Positions 8,337 through 17,288 are shown, numbered from the stretch's first letter. The stretch is DNA of 64,000 nucleotides from Pelagibacteraceae bacterium AG-461-B04 (GCA_003211835.1 QCRN01000005.1:17765-81764), one strand, 5' to 3'. Program-made: numbers and translations. The notes: generated from the letters alone by a model not told the origin.

Positions 8337-8438
8337 ATGAAAAAGAAATTAGTTAAAAGCTTTAATTTTTCCCTTAAATATTTTCCTGGGTTCATCGTTG
8401 TTTACTTCATTTTCCTTATTTTTGGGGCGATTCTGTAG
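8337..8438 (+). CDS. Possible 33-residue single-span membrane peptide
   Basis: ATG at 8337 opens a 33-codon frame ending TAG at 8438. The product starts MKKKLVKSFNFSLKY and then has a hydrophobic stretch (FIVVYFIFLIFGAIL) that could span the membrane, with positive charge at the N terminus. No strong ribosome-binding site is visible. It fills, with the next small frame, an otherwise unexplained 315-base gap between a divergent and a convergent gene. I do not recognise it; chance occurrence is possible in AT-rich DNA. Confidence 0.33.
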   Translation: MKKKLVKSFNFSLKYFPGFIVVYFIFLIFGAIL

Positions 8439-8444
8439 GTTTTT

Positions 8445-8537
8445 ATGTTTGGAACGAAATGGAACTTTAACCCATCTCCTGTGAAGTTAGATATAGCACT
8501 AACAATATTCTTAATGTTACTGATTATACCCAAGTAG
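8445..8537 (+). CDS. Possible 30-residue hydrophobic peptide
   Basis: ATG at 8445, only 6 bases after the previous small frame, opens a 30-codon frame ending TAG at 8537. The product starts MFGTKWNFNPSPVKLD and ends in a hydrophobic tail (IALTIFLMLLIIPK). The tandem arrangement of two hydrophobic micro-frames on one strand is suggestive of real small membrane proteins. No family is recognised and conservation is untested. Confidence 0.33.
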   Translation: MFGTKWNFNPSPVKLDIALTIFLMLLIIPK

Positions 8538-8562
8538 TTACTATTAGAATTTGGTAATTATG

Positions 8563-9708
8563 CTAATTAAAGTATTTACTCAAAATTAGTAAGTAGATTT
8601 CTCTAAGATTTTTAATATCTTTTAATTTTACATGCTCATCTATCTGGTGAGCCGTTTCACCAATGAGACCAAATTCGGCGACTTCACAGTAATCTTTAAA
8701 AAACCTTGCATCCGAAGTGCCTCCTGTTGTTGTAAGTTCTGCACTTAAGCCAGTGATTTCATCAGACGAACTTTTTATAATTTCTGTAAAATTTCCCTGT
8801 TTAGTTAGAAAGGGTTCTGCTGAATTATTATACTCAACATTGGATACATAATCAGTATTTTTAACTTGTTCACTGATAATTGTATCAATGGTTTTCATTA
8901 AACTCTCCTTACTATGCTTAATATTATATCTAATATTAAATGTACCTTCTGCACTTTGAGGCACTACATTTGAAGCGCCATCACTTGAATTTATTCTAAC
9001 AATTTCTACGTTTGAAGGAGGAAAGTCTTCAGTCCCTTTATCTAATTCTAAACTAATTATATTGTTCAAAATTTTAGTGAGAGAGTCGATCGGATTTAGT
9101 GTCCATTGAGGGTATGCAACATGGCCTTGTTTACCAGTGATGCTTATTTTAGCTGTAAAGCTTCCTCTTCTGCCAATTTTAACCATCTCACCCAACTTAC
9201 TCGGACAAGTTGGTTCACCAACGATACATGAGTCAATTTTTTCTCCATTATTGTATATTTCCTCTAATACTTTTTTAGTTCCATTTATTGCTGGCCCTTC
9301 TTCATCATTAGTTATTAGCAGACTTATAGTGCCTTTGAGTTCATTATTATTAATATAATCTTCCACAGCACAAACAAATGCAGCAATTGCAGACTTCATG
9401 TCGCTTGCTCCACGGCCATAAACTTTTCCATCTTTTTCAGATGCATTAAACGGGTCACAGCTCCATGCGTTTATATCACCAACTGGAACAACATCTGTAT
9501 GCCCACCAAAACAGATATGAGGTGTACCATTTCCAATTTTAGCAAAGAGATTGTCTACATCTGGCGTATCACTATCACTGAATAAATATCGCTTACAATC
9601 AAAACCAATGTTTGATAACTCTTTTTCAAGTAAATCTAATACACCATCATTTTTAGGGGTCACACTCTGACAAGATATTAGCGCTTTTGTTAATTCGATA
9701 ACTTCCAT
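8563..9708 (-). CDS. dapE: Succinyl-diaminopimelate desuccinylase
   Basis: DapE cleaves N-succinyl-LL-diaminopimelate in lysine and peptidoglycan precursor synthesis. The M20 metallopeptidase motifs are present: GGHTDVVPVG with His70 and Asp72, GRGASDMKSA with Asp103, and the catalytic pair Glu136-Glu137 in TNDEEGPA. A GTSDARF segment typical of DapE lies near the C terminus. The 381-residue length is normal. It lies 6 bases after dapD, the gene for the succinylation step. Confidence 0.94.
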   Translation of the reverse strand: MEVIELTKALISCQSVTPKNDGVLDLLEKELSNIGFDCKRYLFSDSDTPDVDNLFAKIGNGTPHICFGGHTDVVPVGDINAWSCDPFNASEKDGKVYGRGASDMKSAIAAFVCAVEDYINNNELKGTISLLITNDEEGPAINGTKKVLEEIYNNGEKIDSCIVGEPTCPSKLGEMVKIGRRGSFTAKISITGKQGHVAYPQWTLNPIDSLTKILNNIISLELDKGTEDFPPSNVEIVRINSSDGASNVVPQSAEGTFNIRYNIKHSKESLMKTIDTIISEQVKNTDYVSNVEYNNSAEPFLTKQGNFTEIIKSSSDEITGLSAELTTTGGTSDARFFKDYCEVAEFGLIGETAHQIDEHVKLKDIKNLREIYLLILSKYFN

Positions 9709-9714
9709 AATACT

Positions 9715-10539
9715 CTACTCTCTTAATAGATCATTAATGGAGGTTTTTTTTCTTGTATTTTCATCAACTGTCTTAACGATGACTACACAATAAAGACTCG
9801 GTTTTGTTGGATCTTCATTTGGCATTGTCCCAGGAACAACGACAGAGTATGCAGGAACTTCACCATACAGTATCTCTCCAGTTGTACGATTTACTATTTT
9901 TGTGGAAGCGCCTAGATAAACACCCATAGATAAAACTGATCCTTCCCGCACAATTACACCCTCTGCAACCTCTGCTCGAGCGCCTACAAAACAATTATCT
10001 TCAATTATTACTGGATTTGCTTGTAGAGGTTCAAGGACACCGCCAATGCCAACCCCCCCAGATAGATGACAATTCTTACCGATCTGAGCGCATGAACCTA
10101 CCGTTGCCCATGTATCAACCATAGTTCCATCGTCAATATAGGCACCAATGTTTACAAATGAAGGCATCAAGACAACGCCCTTGCCAATAAATGAACCCTC
10201 TCGTACTGTCCCATTGGGCACGTGCCGATAACCAGCTGCTTTCCATTGATCTTCATCCCAATCAACAGTTTTGCCTTTGACTTTGTCATACCATGATGTG
10301 TAAGGGCCTCTAAGGATTGTATTTTCATTAATTCTGAATGAAATAAGCACAGCTTTTTTTAGCCATTGATTTACAGTCCACTGATTTTCAACTTTTTCAG
10401 CAATTCGAAGTTCACCGCTATCAAGTTTTTTTATTATTTGATCTACTACTTGAGATACATCTTTATCATTTGGTGATAAGCTTGCTATGTTCTCCCAAGC
10501 GCTTTCAATACTCTCTTTTAATTTTTGATTTTCACTCAT
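9715..10539 (-). CDS. dapD: Tetrahydrodipicolinate N-succinyltransferase
   Basis: DapD adds a succinyl group from succinyl-CoA to tetrahydrodipicolinate. The 274-residue protein has an N-terminal helical part (to about residue 100) and a left-handed beta-helix of hexapeptide repeats, seen in [20 protein letters not shown] and the later [10 protein letters not shown] segment. Length and order fit the family. It is 4 bases after argB and 6 before dapE. The intervening aminotransferase step has no dedicated gene here; ArgD at 18225 may supply it. Confidence 0.95.
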   Translation of the reverse strand: MSENQKLKESIESAWENIASLSPNDKDVSQVVDQIIKKLDSGELRIAEKVENQWTVNQWLKKAVLISFRINENTILRGPYTSWYDKVKGKTVDWDEDQWKAAGYRHVPNGTVREGSFIGKGVVLMPSFVNIGAYIDDGTMVDTWATVGSCAQIGKNCHLSGGVGIGGVLEPLQANPVIIEDNCFVGARAEVAEGVIVREGSVLSMGVYLGASTKIVNRTTGEILYGEVPAYSVVVPGTMPNEDPTKPSLYCVVIVKTVDENTRKKTSINDLLRE

Positions 10540-10543
10540 AAGT

Positions 10544-11431
10544 TTACTTTTTAATTAATGTTCCTGCTCCTTGCGTTGTTAGAAGCTCCATGGCAACAGC
10601 GTTTTGTTTTCTACCATCAATTAAGGCAACCCCTTTTGCACCATTTTTTAAGGTATTAAAACATGCTTTGATTTTAGGTATCATACCACTTTTTATAGTT
10701 CCTTTTTTTATGTATTGAAATGCTTTTTTACGATCGAGCTCTGTTATCAATTTCTTATTATTATCAAGTACTCCTGCTACATCCGTTAAAAGCAATAACC
10801 TCTCAGCTTTTACTGATTCAGCGATATAAGCGGCTGCTGTATCTGCATTAATATTCAAGGTATTTTTATTTGTATCAATTCCAAGTGGTGCAATTATGGG
10901 AATCTGATTACTTTTGAGGGCCTTCATTATCAAGTTTTTATCAATACCCCTTGGCTCTCCTACGAAACCAATATTGCCATTCATCGCAATCTTTGCCTTA
11001 AGCACTTTAGTACTTACTCCATTTAATCTTTTTGTCTTACCCCCATTTTTTTTGATTTCATCAGATATTAGTCTATTCAAATCGTGAGACAAAATTTTTT
11101 TTACAACTCCAAGTACACTTTTTGTAGTTACTCTCAACCCCTGATACTCTTGATTATTAATTTTTCTTTTTTTCAATTCTTTTTCAATTTGAGGGCCACC
11201 ACCGTGAACTACAATAACCTTAATACCTAATTGATTTAATAAGGATATATTTTTTGCAAATGATTTTAAAAGTGCAGGTTTAGTCAGAGCGTATCCCCCA
11301 TACTTTATTACGATGATTTTATTCTGATATTTTTTTATAAAAGAAAAAGTATTGGTATGGAATTTTTTACCAGATATCCAATATTTTGCTAAAAGCTCTT
11401 TGCTTTCAGTCTGTTTATTTTTAAGAGACAT
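10544..11431 (-). CDS. argB: Acetylglutamate kinase
   Basis: ArgB phosphorylates N-acetylglutamate in arginine synthesis. The amino acid kinase fold is indicated by the N-terminal [11 protein letters not shown] segment (the lysine and glycines that bind ATP), the VVHGGGPQI loop, and the [14 protein letters not shown] segment. At 295 residues with a 35-residue N-terminal helix, it resembles the hexameric, arginine-inhibited form. It lies 4 bases after yidC. In many alphaproteobacteria engB lies between yidC and argB; here it is absent. Confidence 0.93.
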   Translation of the reverse strand: MSLKNKQTESKELLAKYWISGKKFHTNTFSFIKKYQNKIIVIKYGGYALTKPALLKSFAKNISLLNQLGIKVIVVHGGGPQIEKELKKRKINNQEYQGLRVTTKSVLGVVKKILSHDLNRLISDEIKKNGGKTKRLNGVSTKVLKAKIAMNGNIGFVGEPRGIDKNLIMKALKSNQIPIIAPLGIDTNKNTLNINADTAAAYIAESVKAERLLLLTDVAGVLDNNKKLITELDRKKAFQYIKKGTIKSGMIPKIKACFNTLKNGAKGVALIDGRKQNAVAMELLTTQGAGTLIKK

Positions 11432-11435
11432 TTTA

Positions 11436-13157
11436 TTAATTTGTTTTTATCGTGGTTCTTTTAGTAATAATCCACTGCTGAATGATTGAAAGTACGTTAT
11501 TCGTAGTCCAATAAATCACTAGTCCAGCTGCGAATTGCGCCAATAGAACTGTTATGAAAAATGGAAAAAACATAAATATTCTTGCTTGAATTGGATCAGG
11601 TGGTGCTGGGTTTAATTTTTGTTGAATGTACATTGTAACACCCATCAGTACTGGCCAAATGCCAATAATCATAAAAGAAGGGGGATCCCATGGAATTAAG
11701 CCAAATAGATTAAAGATAGTTGTGGGATCTTTTGCCGCCAAATCTTGAATCCAACCATAAAAAGGCGCATGCCTCATTTCAATTGATACAAAGAGCATTT
11801 TGTAAATCGCAAAGAAGAAAGGGATTTGAATCAGTATAGGTAAACATCCTGATATCGGATTCACTTTCTCTTTTTTGTATAATGCCATCAACGCTTGTTG
11901 CTGTTGGGTTCTATCATCTTTATATAAGTCTTTTATTCGTGTCATTTCTGGTTGGAGCATTTTCATTTTTGCCATTGATACGAATGACCAGTTTGCAAGT
12001 GGGAAAAAGACTATTCTCGTTATGACTGTTAGGTAAATAATAGCCAAACCGAAATTACCAGACAATTGAGAGAAGAAGTAAATAACGTTAAACAATGGTT
12101 TAGTTAGAAAGTAAAACCAACCCCAATCAATGGCAAGATCAAAATTATAGATGCCATAATCTTCTTTGTATCTATCAATTAATTTAGCTTCTTTGGCTCC
12201 AATAAAAATTTGACTATCAACAGTATGCGTTTCACCACCAGGCACATTTGTAGCGTTTAAAGATCTATAATAAGCAATATAGCCATTGTCATACGTATAA
12301 ATGGCTTTGAAAGATTTTTCTTGATCAGGTATCAATGCAGCTAGCCAGTATTTATCAGTTATACCCACCCAGCCATTATCACTTTCAAAATTAAGTGTTT
12401 CTTGATCATCTTTCAAATCACTATAGTCGATAAGTTCAAGTTTTTCTTTGAGAACCCCAAGCAATCCTTCATGAAGAATAAACATTCCTGATAAAGATGG
12501 TGATTGTTTCCGAGTTACTTTGCTTGCATTGTTAATAACTATATTATCAGTGGAGTTATTGATGACTTTTTGAGTGACATCAAACATATAATCTTCATCA
12601 AGGGTTATGCTTGTGATAAAAGTTTGTCCGGTTTTATTTGACCATTCAAATTCAACTTCATTTGAAGTGTCTAAGACTGAGACATTATTCCTGATTTTCC
12701 ATACTGTTTCAGCATTTGGAGTTTCAAATGCAGCATCTTGATTTTTTATCCATCCAAAAGTTACTTCGTATCCATCAAATGTGTCTAAGGGTTGAAGAAG
12801 CCTAATATTTTCTGATTCTTCTTCCTGCGTTTCATTATATTTCTTTAAAACAATGTCATCGATTTTAAGACCTTTTAAATTAATTGAACCAGAAATACTC
12901 TGAGTATTTATATTAACTCTTTGATCTTTGCTTAGGGCTTCACTCAAATCAATAGTATTCGCATTATCAATGCCAAGTGAGTCTTCAATCTCGGCTATCG
13001 CTTCCATGTCTAGTTCATCTGAGTTAACTTCAGATACTTCTTCATCAAGACTAAACTCATCTAAATTTTGTTGCTCAGGAGCTTCAAAAAAGAAACTCCA
13101 TATGAAAAGTACGCCAATTGAGAGAATTATCGCTAAAATTAAGTTTCTGCTTTCCAT
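11436..13157 (-). CDS. yidC: Membrane protein insertase YidC
   Basis: YidC inserts and folds inner-membrane proteins with or without SecYEG. The 573-residue protein has the Gram-negative layout: a first membrane span at about residues 5-23, an acidic linker, a large periplasmic beta domain (roughly 80-350), then the conserved core of membrane spans from about 355 onward. Core segments include YLTVITRIVFFPLANWSF, the charged cytoplasmic loop after it, and GLVIYWTTNNVLSIIQQW near the C terminus. It starts directly after the yidD stop, in the order rpmH-rnpA-yidD-yidC. Confidence 0.96.
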   Translation of the reverse strand: MESRNLILAIILSIGVLFIWSFFFEAPEQQNLDEFSLDEEVSEVNSDELDMEAIAEIEDSLGIDNANTIDLSEALSKDQRVNINTQSISGSINLKGLKIDDIVLKKYNETQEEESENIRLLQPLDTFDGYEVTFGWIKNQDAAFETPNAETVWKIRNNVSVLDTSNEVEFEWSNKTGQTFITSITLDEDYMFDVTQKVINNSTDNIVINNASKVTRKQSPSLSGMFILHEGLLGVLKEKLELIDYSDLKDDQETLNFESDNGWVGITDKYWLAALIPDQEKSFKAIYTYDNGYIAYYRSLNATNVPGGETHTVDSQIFIGAKEAKLIDRYKEDYGIYNFDLAIDWGWFYFLTKPLFNVIYFFSQLSGNFGLAIIYLTVITRIVFFPLANWSFVSMAKMKMLQPEMTRIKDLYKDDRTQQQQALMALYKKEKVNPISGCLPILIQIPFFFAIYKMLFVSIEMRHAPFYGWIQDLAAKDPTTIFNLFGLIPWDPPSFMIIGIWPVLMGVTMYIQQKLNPAPPDPIQARIFMFFPFFITVLLAQFAAGLVIYWTTNNVLSIIQQWIITKRTTIKTN

Positions 13158-13397
13158 TTACTTATTTCTTTCTTTCGGCACAGGGTCATATCCCTCAGAG
13201 CCGCCAAGAAATTTTACTGGATGGCACTTGCAAATTCTTTTCATTCCAAGGTATGTTCCTTTGAGTGCACCGTGATATTGAATAGCTTCTTTTGTATATT
13301 CAGAGCATGTTGGCATAAAACGACATGAGCTTGGAAAATAAGGTGAGATCAATCTTTGATAAATAGTAATTAAAAATAGGAAACAATATTTAATCAT
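13158..13397 (-). CDS. yidD: Membrane protein insertion efficiency factor YidD
   Basis: A 79-residue protein with the family signature: an N-terminal amphipathic or membrane-associated helix containing [20 protein letters not shown], the [14 protein letters not shown] segment, and a cysteine- and proline-rich end ([19 protein letters not shown]). YidD is linked to YidC-dependent insertion. The gene ends exactly where yidC begins and starts 4 bases after rnpA. Confidence 0.95.
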   Translation of the reverse strand: MIKYCFLFLITIYQRLISPYFPSSCRFMPTCSEYTKEAIQYHGALKGTYLGMKRICKCHPVKFLGGSEGYDPVPKERNK

Positions 13398-13401
13398 AAA
13401 A

Positions 13402-13734
13402 TTATCTGTGTAATTTTTTTAATGCTGTAAGCATTTCATTTTCTAGTTTTTCAAAATCTTCAACCATTGCATTTTTCTTTCCAATGATTACATAATTCCA
13501 GTTTTTAATGCCATAGTTAACCAATATTGTGTTTGCCAGCACTCTTAATCTTCTTTTAATTTTATTACGTACTACCGCATTTCCATTCTGTTTTGAGACG
13601 GTATACCCAACCTTAATTTCATTGCTATTCTTAACCTCAAATGCTTGTAAAAGAAAGGATCTACTCCGATAAAATAGACCTTTTTTAGCCTCTAGAAAAT
13701 CCTTTGAGGATTTTAGTGTAACTAGACTTTTCAT
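13402..13734 (-). CDS. rnpA: Ribonuclease P protein component
   Basis: RnpA is the basic protein that binds RNase P RNA and helps process tRNA 5' ends. The 110-residue sequence has the conserved RNA-binding segment with many basic residues ([13 protein letters not shown]) preceded by [13 protein letters not shown]. The N terminus ([16 protein letters not shown]) matches the family. It follows rpmH by 14 bases as in nearly all bacteria. Confidence 0.94.
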   Translation of the reverse strand: MKSLVTLKSSKDFLEAKKGLFYRSRSFLLQAFEVKNSNEIKVGYTVSKQNGNAVVRNKIKRRLRVLANTILVNYGIKNWNYVIIGKKNAMVEDFEKLENEMLTALKKLHR

Positions 13735-13748
13735 GATGGACTGATTAT

Positions 13749-13883
13749 TTAGGCTGAAAGAACTTTTCTACCTTTAGAGCGACGTCTAGCCAAGATTATA
13801 CGACCATCCTTAGTAGCAGACCGGGCTCTAAAACCATGTCGTCTCTTCTTTACTAGATTACTGGGCTGAAACGTTCTTTTCAT
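13749..13883 (-). CDS. rpmH: 50S ribosomal protein L34
   Basis: A 44-residue, very basic protein. The start [20 protein letters not shown] and the end [12 protein letters not shown] are the standard L34 sequence. It is the first gene of the rpmH-rnpA-yidD-yidC-argB-dapD-dapE run and has a good promoter 33 to 61 bases upstream of its start. Confidence 0.97.
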   Translation of the reverse strand: MKRTFQPSNLVKKRRHGFRARSATKDGRIILARRRSKGRKVLSA

Positions 13884-13915
13884 AATAAATTAATTAGATT
13901 GAATTAGTGAAATGG

Positions 13916-13944
13916 CTTATAAATTGCATTCATTATATAGTCAA
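13916..13944 (-). promoter_or_regulatory. Sigma-70-type promoter of the rpmH operon
   Basis: Read on the minus strand, TTGACT (13939-13944) and TATAAG (13916-13921) are 17 bases apart. The predicted transcript starts near 13909, giving a leader of about 26 bases before the rpmH ATG. Confidence 0.65.
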
Positions 13945-13967
13945 TTAATATTCATTAATTAAGTTAA

Positions 13968-14657
13968 ATGTTCAAAAACAAGATAATAAATACCATCTTT
14001 GGCATCTCCATATTTGTGAGCGCTATTTATTTACTAGGCAAATATAACCCCATATCTATGGAATTTTTAATTGATCAACATGGTTTAATACAGGATTATA
14101 TTATTGCAAATCCCATTTTATCCGTATTTCTCTGTGCATTGATTATAGCGCTGATGATCTCAATTATGGGACCAATTACACCTGTATGCATTTTAGCAGG
14201 TTTCTACTTTGGCATATACATTGGGTTAATCATTGCAATAATAGGAGAAGTGATTGGGGCTATGGTTGTATTTGTTTATGCTCGGTATTTCTTTAAAGAA
14301 TATATTCTAAGACAGTTTGGTTCAAGATTTGATAAGTTTAAAGAGGGCTTTAATCGCAACGCAATAAGTTATCTTCTTTTTATAAGGGTAATTGGCGGAG
14401 TACCTTTTGGAATACAAAACTTACTTCCCGCAGTATTGGACATGAAATTAAGGGACTACTTTATTGCAACTATATTTGGAGTAATCCCTTGGGCATATAT
14501 TCTTGTAAGTATTGGAAATAGCATTCAAAATATAGTTGATACAAAAAGTTTCTCTAGTGAAGATATTCTTAAAGTAGAGTATTTGCTTCCAGTTCTTTTA
14601 ATTAGTGTAATTGTTATAATTCCAGTGATTTATAAATTTATAAAAAAAAGATTTTAG
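13968..14657 (+). CDS. VTT-domain (TVP38/TMEM64, DedA-like) membrane protein
   Basis: A 229-residue integral membrane protein of the TVP38/TMEM64 or VTT superfamily. The family signature is visible: GPITPVCILAGFYFGIYIGLIIAIIG, then the R-x-x-G-x-x-P pattern in FIRVIGGVPFGIQNLLP, and GVIPWAYILVSIGNS. Hydrophobic spans lie around residues 8-25, 50-68, 73-103, 135-160, 170-188 and 205-224. Members are linked to lipid scrambling or ion homeostasis; the bacterial role is not defined. It is divergent from rpmH and upstream of the tRNA gene. Confidence 0.82.
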   Translation: MFKNKIINTIFGISIFVSAIYLLGKYNPISMEFLIDQHGLIQDYIIANPILSVFLCALIIALMISIMGPITPVCILAGFYFGIYIGLIIAIIGEVIGAMVVFVYARYFFKEYILRQFGSRFDKFKEGFNRNAISYLLFIRVIGGVPFGIQNLLPAVLDMKLRDYFIATIFGVIPWAYILVSIGNSIQNIVDTKSFSSEDILKVEYLLPVLLISVIVIIPVIYKFIKKRF

Positions 14658-14695
14658 TTTATTAATAAAAGAGTAGCTTATAAATAATTCTACAT

Positions 14696-14772
14696 GCGCC
14701 GGTGGCTCAGCTGGATAGAGCACCAGACTACGAATCTGGGGGTCGGGAGTTCGAATCTCTCCCGGCGCGCCA
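14696..14772 (+). tRNA. tRNA-Arg (anticodon ACG)
   Basis: The 77-base sequence folds as a cloverleaf. The acceptor stem GCGCCGG (14696-14702) pairs with CCGGCGC (14762-14768), followed by discriminator G and an encoded CCA (14770-14772). The anticodon arm CCAGA-CTACGAA-TCTGG gives ACG, which after A34 deamination to inosine reads CGU, CGC and CGA. The T arm carries GTTCGAATC. The next coding region starts only 9 bases after the CCA. Confidence 0.97.
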
Positions 14773-14781
14773 AAAAATATT

Positions 14782-15663
14782 ATGTTTGAAAAACTATCAA
14801 ATAAACAAAAAGGAACATTACTTGCTTTTATAGGTGTCATGATTATTACTCCAGATGCGCTTATTATAAGATCTGTGAGTGTTGAGACATGGGATCTTTT
14901 ATTTTACCGCTCACTTTTACCAGGCTTTGCTCTCTTAGTGGGATATTTTATTTTCTTTAATCATAGAGCCTTAGATGATTTTATGAGTATTGGTATGCCA
15001 GGCATCATCAATGCACTACTAGTTCTTGGAGCTAACGTAACTTTTGTGATGGCGCTGGCAAATACAGATGTAGCAAATGCACTTATCATGATTAGTTTAG
15101 TGCCAATAATTGCAGCAATTTTTTCTTATATTTTCTTAAATGAAAAGCCTGAGATAATTACATGGTTTTGTTCTTTTGGATGCCTATTAGCAGTAACTTT
15201 CATTTTTTATGAGTCATACGAGCTCAATAAATATCTAGGAGATTTCTATGGACTACTATGTGCAATTTTTGTTGGTGCTAGTCTTACGGTCATGAGAAGA
15301 TCACCCGAAATAAATTTTGTACCTTCATATATTCTGGGTAAATTAGCTACTGCTGTACTTTCAGCATTTTTTGTCTCATCATTTATCATTGAAACTTATG
15401 ATTTATTTTTGATATCTCTTATGATTATAACTGTAGGAGTGTCGTTTGTATTTATTAGTATAGCGCCTCAATATATAAGTTCGCCCGAAGTTGGCATATT
15501 TTTTCTTCTTGAAACTTCGCTGGGTCCTTTATGGGTATGGCTGTTTATATTTGAAGAACCTACTCAGAAAACATTGATAGGTGGAATATTAATTATACTT
15601 ATAGTATTTGGACATTCTTACTACATGATTAAAAAAGAAAATATTGATAAGGTAGCTGTATGA
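14782..15663 (+). CDS. EamA/DMT-family transporter
   Basis: A 293-residue membrane protein with about ten hydrophobic spans in two repeats, as in EamA (drug/metabolite transporter) proteins. Typical parts are IRSVSVETWDLLFYRSLLPG in the first repeat, ALANTDVANALIMISLVPIIAAIFSYIFLNE at its end, and YISSPEVGIFFLLETSLGPLWVWLFIFEEP in the second. The substrate cannot be told from sequence. The ATG lies 9 bases after the tRNA-Arg CCA, so it may be transcribed with the tRNA and released by RNase processing. It overlaps the next gene by 4 bases. Confidence 0.85.
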   Translation: MFEKLSNKQKGTLLAFIGVMIITPDALIIRSVSVETWDLLFYRSLLPGFALLVGYFIFFNHRALDDFMSIGMPGIINALLVLGANVTFVMALANTDVANALIMISLVPIIAAIFSYIFLNEKPEIITWFCSFGCLLAVTFIFYESYELNKYLGDFYGLLCAIFVGASLTVMRRSPEINFVPSYILGKLATAVLSAFFVSSFIIETYDLFLISLMIITVGVSFVFISIAPQYISSPEVGIFFLLETSLGPLWVWLFIFEEPTQKTLIGGILIILIVFGHSYYMIKKENIDKVAV

Positions 15664-16724
15664 GAGTTCTAATACTGTTCTCTTTTTTATTAATTTTTTC
15701 ATGTGCTCAGCCTCAAACAAAGCTTCCAGAATACAGTACCGTACTTACCGATAAAGAACGAGACATTCAAAATCAGATGTTCGCAGAATCTTGGTTAAAC
15801 ACTTACATTCCATTTTCTGTAATGGGGACTGATATTTTATTTAGTGCTGCTGATCTTTGTGAGGAAGATGACCGTATTTATTCACTTGGTATGAACTTAG
15901 GAAATGAAAATTCAGCATATGAGAGTATTCGAGAAGAGATAAATCAATCATTAGGTCTAGGCTCTAAGTTAAAAGTTGTAAGCCTTGGCTCAGTTTCACC
16001 AGCTGGTAAAGCTGGAATATTAGCTGGAGACGAGATTCTTGAAATTGATGGAGAAAAAATTAAACAAGGTAAGGATGCATATTCCTCTTATATCGAGAAG
16101 GTAGATAGAGAATATAAAAAATTGTATGACGTAAAAATCTTGAGAAATAATGAAATCATTGATTTTGAGGTTCGAAGTGAGCAGAGATGTAGGTTTGACT
16201 TTGTGATTGACCTCGATAACAATACATTCAATGCATTTGCAAATGGTGATATCATGGTTTTTTCACTGAGAATGGCCAAGTGGTTAATGATGAATGAAAC
16301 GGGTGCAGCAATTGTTTTTGCACACGAACTGGGTCATAATGCAAATAAGCATGTTGCTGATAAAATTGAAAACGCTCAGGCAGGAGCATTACTTGGTTTA
16401 CTTTTAGGCATTTATGTTGGCCTTCCCCAAGACATGATGGAAATTGGTCAAAGTATGGGAGCCTCCGCATATTCTATTGATTATGAGAATGAGGCAGATT
16501 ACTTAAGTATGTATATTCTTCAGAGAGCTGGCTATAATCTAGATGACGCAGTTGATTTTTGGAGGAGGTTTGCAGTAGAAGTTCCAAATTCTATATATTC
16601 CGAAGGTGGTACGCATCCATCAACAGCAGAAAGATATGTAAGAATGGAAGCGACAATTCAAGAAATTAAAAATAAGATAGAAAACAATGAACCATTAATT
16701 CCTAGTTATGAGAAAGCTGATTAA
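15660..16724 (+). CDS. M48-family metalloprotease lipoprotein with PDZ domain
   Basis: The 354-residue protein begins with a lipoprotein-type signal (MRVLILFSFLLIFSC; Cys15 would be lipidated), then a PDZ domain at about residues 90-175 with SLGSVSPAGKAGILAGDEIL, then the zinc protease motif HELGH at 222-226. The third zinc ligand is probably the first Glu of ENEAD about 55 residues later. It resembles the BepA/LoiP-type M48 proteins in quality control of the outer membrane or periplasm, but the PDZ placed before the protease is less common. It overlaps the EamA gene by ATGA. Confidence 0.85.
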   Translation: MRVLILFSFLLIFSCAQPQTKLPEYSTVLTDKERDIQNQMFAESWLNTYIPFSVMGTDILFSAADLCEEDDRIYSLGMNLGNENSAYESIREEINQSLGLGSKLKVVSLGSVSPAGKAGILAGDEILEIDGEKIKQGKDAYSSYIEKVDREYKKLYDVKILRNNEIIDFEVRSEQRCRFDFVIDLDNNTFNAFANGDIMVFSLRMAKWLMMNETGAAIVFAHELGHNANKHVADKIENAQAGALLGLLLGIYVGLPQDMMEIGQSMGASAYSIDYENEADYLSMYILQRAGYNLDDAVDFWRRFAVEVPNSIYSEGGTHPSTAERYVRMEATIQEIKNKIENNEPLIPSYEKAD

Positions 16725-16727
16725 AAA

Positions 16728-16811
16728 ATGAGTTTAATGAATGCTGTGATATGCGTAGTCGTAATTTTGTTGGTATTTTCTTTCAGCTTAAGTCTAATTT
16801 TGAGTTATTAA
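16728..16811 (+). CDS. Possible 27-residue single-span membrane peptide
   Basis: ATG at 16728, 4 bases after the M48 gene, opens 27 codons ending TAA at 16811. The product is almost wholly hydrophobic (MSLMNAVICVVVILLVFSFS and a short tail), the length of one membrane span. Its stop overlaps the 3' end of the convergent gcrA by 4 bases, like several convergent pairs in this window. No family is recognised and chance cannot be excluded. Confidence 0.3.
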   Translation: MSLMNAVICVVVILLVFSFSLSLILSY

Positions 16812-17266
16812 TTACTTATCCTAAACTTTTTTTTAGCTTTTCTTCTTTCTCTAACCTTACTTAATGGCTGGTAGGCTTGCTTGTAATGAGATTGACAATA
16901 TACAAAGCCTTCCTTGGTGTTTCTGCCACAAAATTTAAAATCGATTTCCTCTGGTTCACCCAAAGGCCATCGGCAAAGTCCATCTTTTATATCCTGAAAT
17001 GCTGTCGGATTCATCGGTTCATCTATGACGGGCGAAATATCTATTATTTTTTGTGCTTGAGATATATTAACCCTTTTCTTTCTTATAATTGAGATACCAC
17101 CATTAGACTTCTTTGATGCCATCCTCCCTGAAAGTCCTAGTCTATGAGCTTTACCAATTACTGCATTCCTAGTCACTTCTCCAAGTTCAGCTGCAATTCT
17201 GCTAGCTGTAAGTCCTTCTTCCCACAATTGCTTGAGTTTTTCTACTCTTTCATAAGTCCAAGACAT
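16808..17266 (-). CDS. gcrA: GcrA cell-cycle regulator
   Basis: GcrA is an alphaproteobacterial transcription factor that binds RNA polymerase sigma-70 and acts at promoters with methylated GANTC sites. The 152-residue protein has the N-terminal helix-turn-helix-like domain with WEEGLTASRIAAELG and TRNAVIGKAHRLGLSGR, a basic linker, and the conserved C-terminal part CRWPLGEPEEIDFKFCG followed by YCQSHYKQAYQP. A clear AAGGAG ribosome-binding site sits 6 bases before the ATG. No CcrM methylase gene is in this window. Confidence 0.95.
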   Translation of the reverse strand: MSWTYERVEKLKQLWEEGLTASRIAAELGEVTRNAVIGKAHRLGLSGRMASKKSNGGISIIRKKRVNISQAQKIIDISPVIDEPMNPTAFQDIKDGLCRWPLGEPEEIDFKFCGRNTKEGFVYCQSHYKQAYQPLSKVRERRKAKKKFRISN

Positions 17267-17288
17267 AGTAATCTCCTTAATTATTAAA

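Noticed and set aside
12928..13275. Plus-strand frame of 115 codons across yidC/yidD
   Set aside because: Serine-rich low-complexity product opposite well-recognised genes; a shadow frame.
13735..13970. Replication origin near rpmH/rnpA
   Set aside because: No dnaA gene and no DnaA-box cluster is visible; the gene order here is a conserved operon, not proof of oriC.
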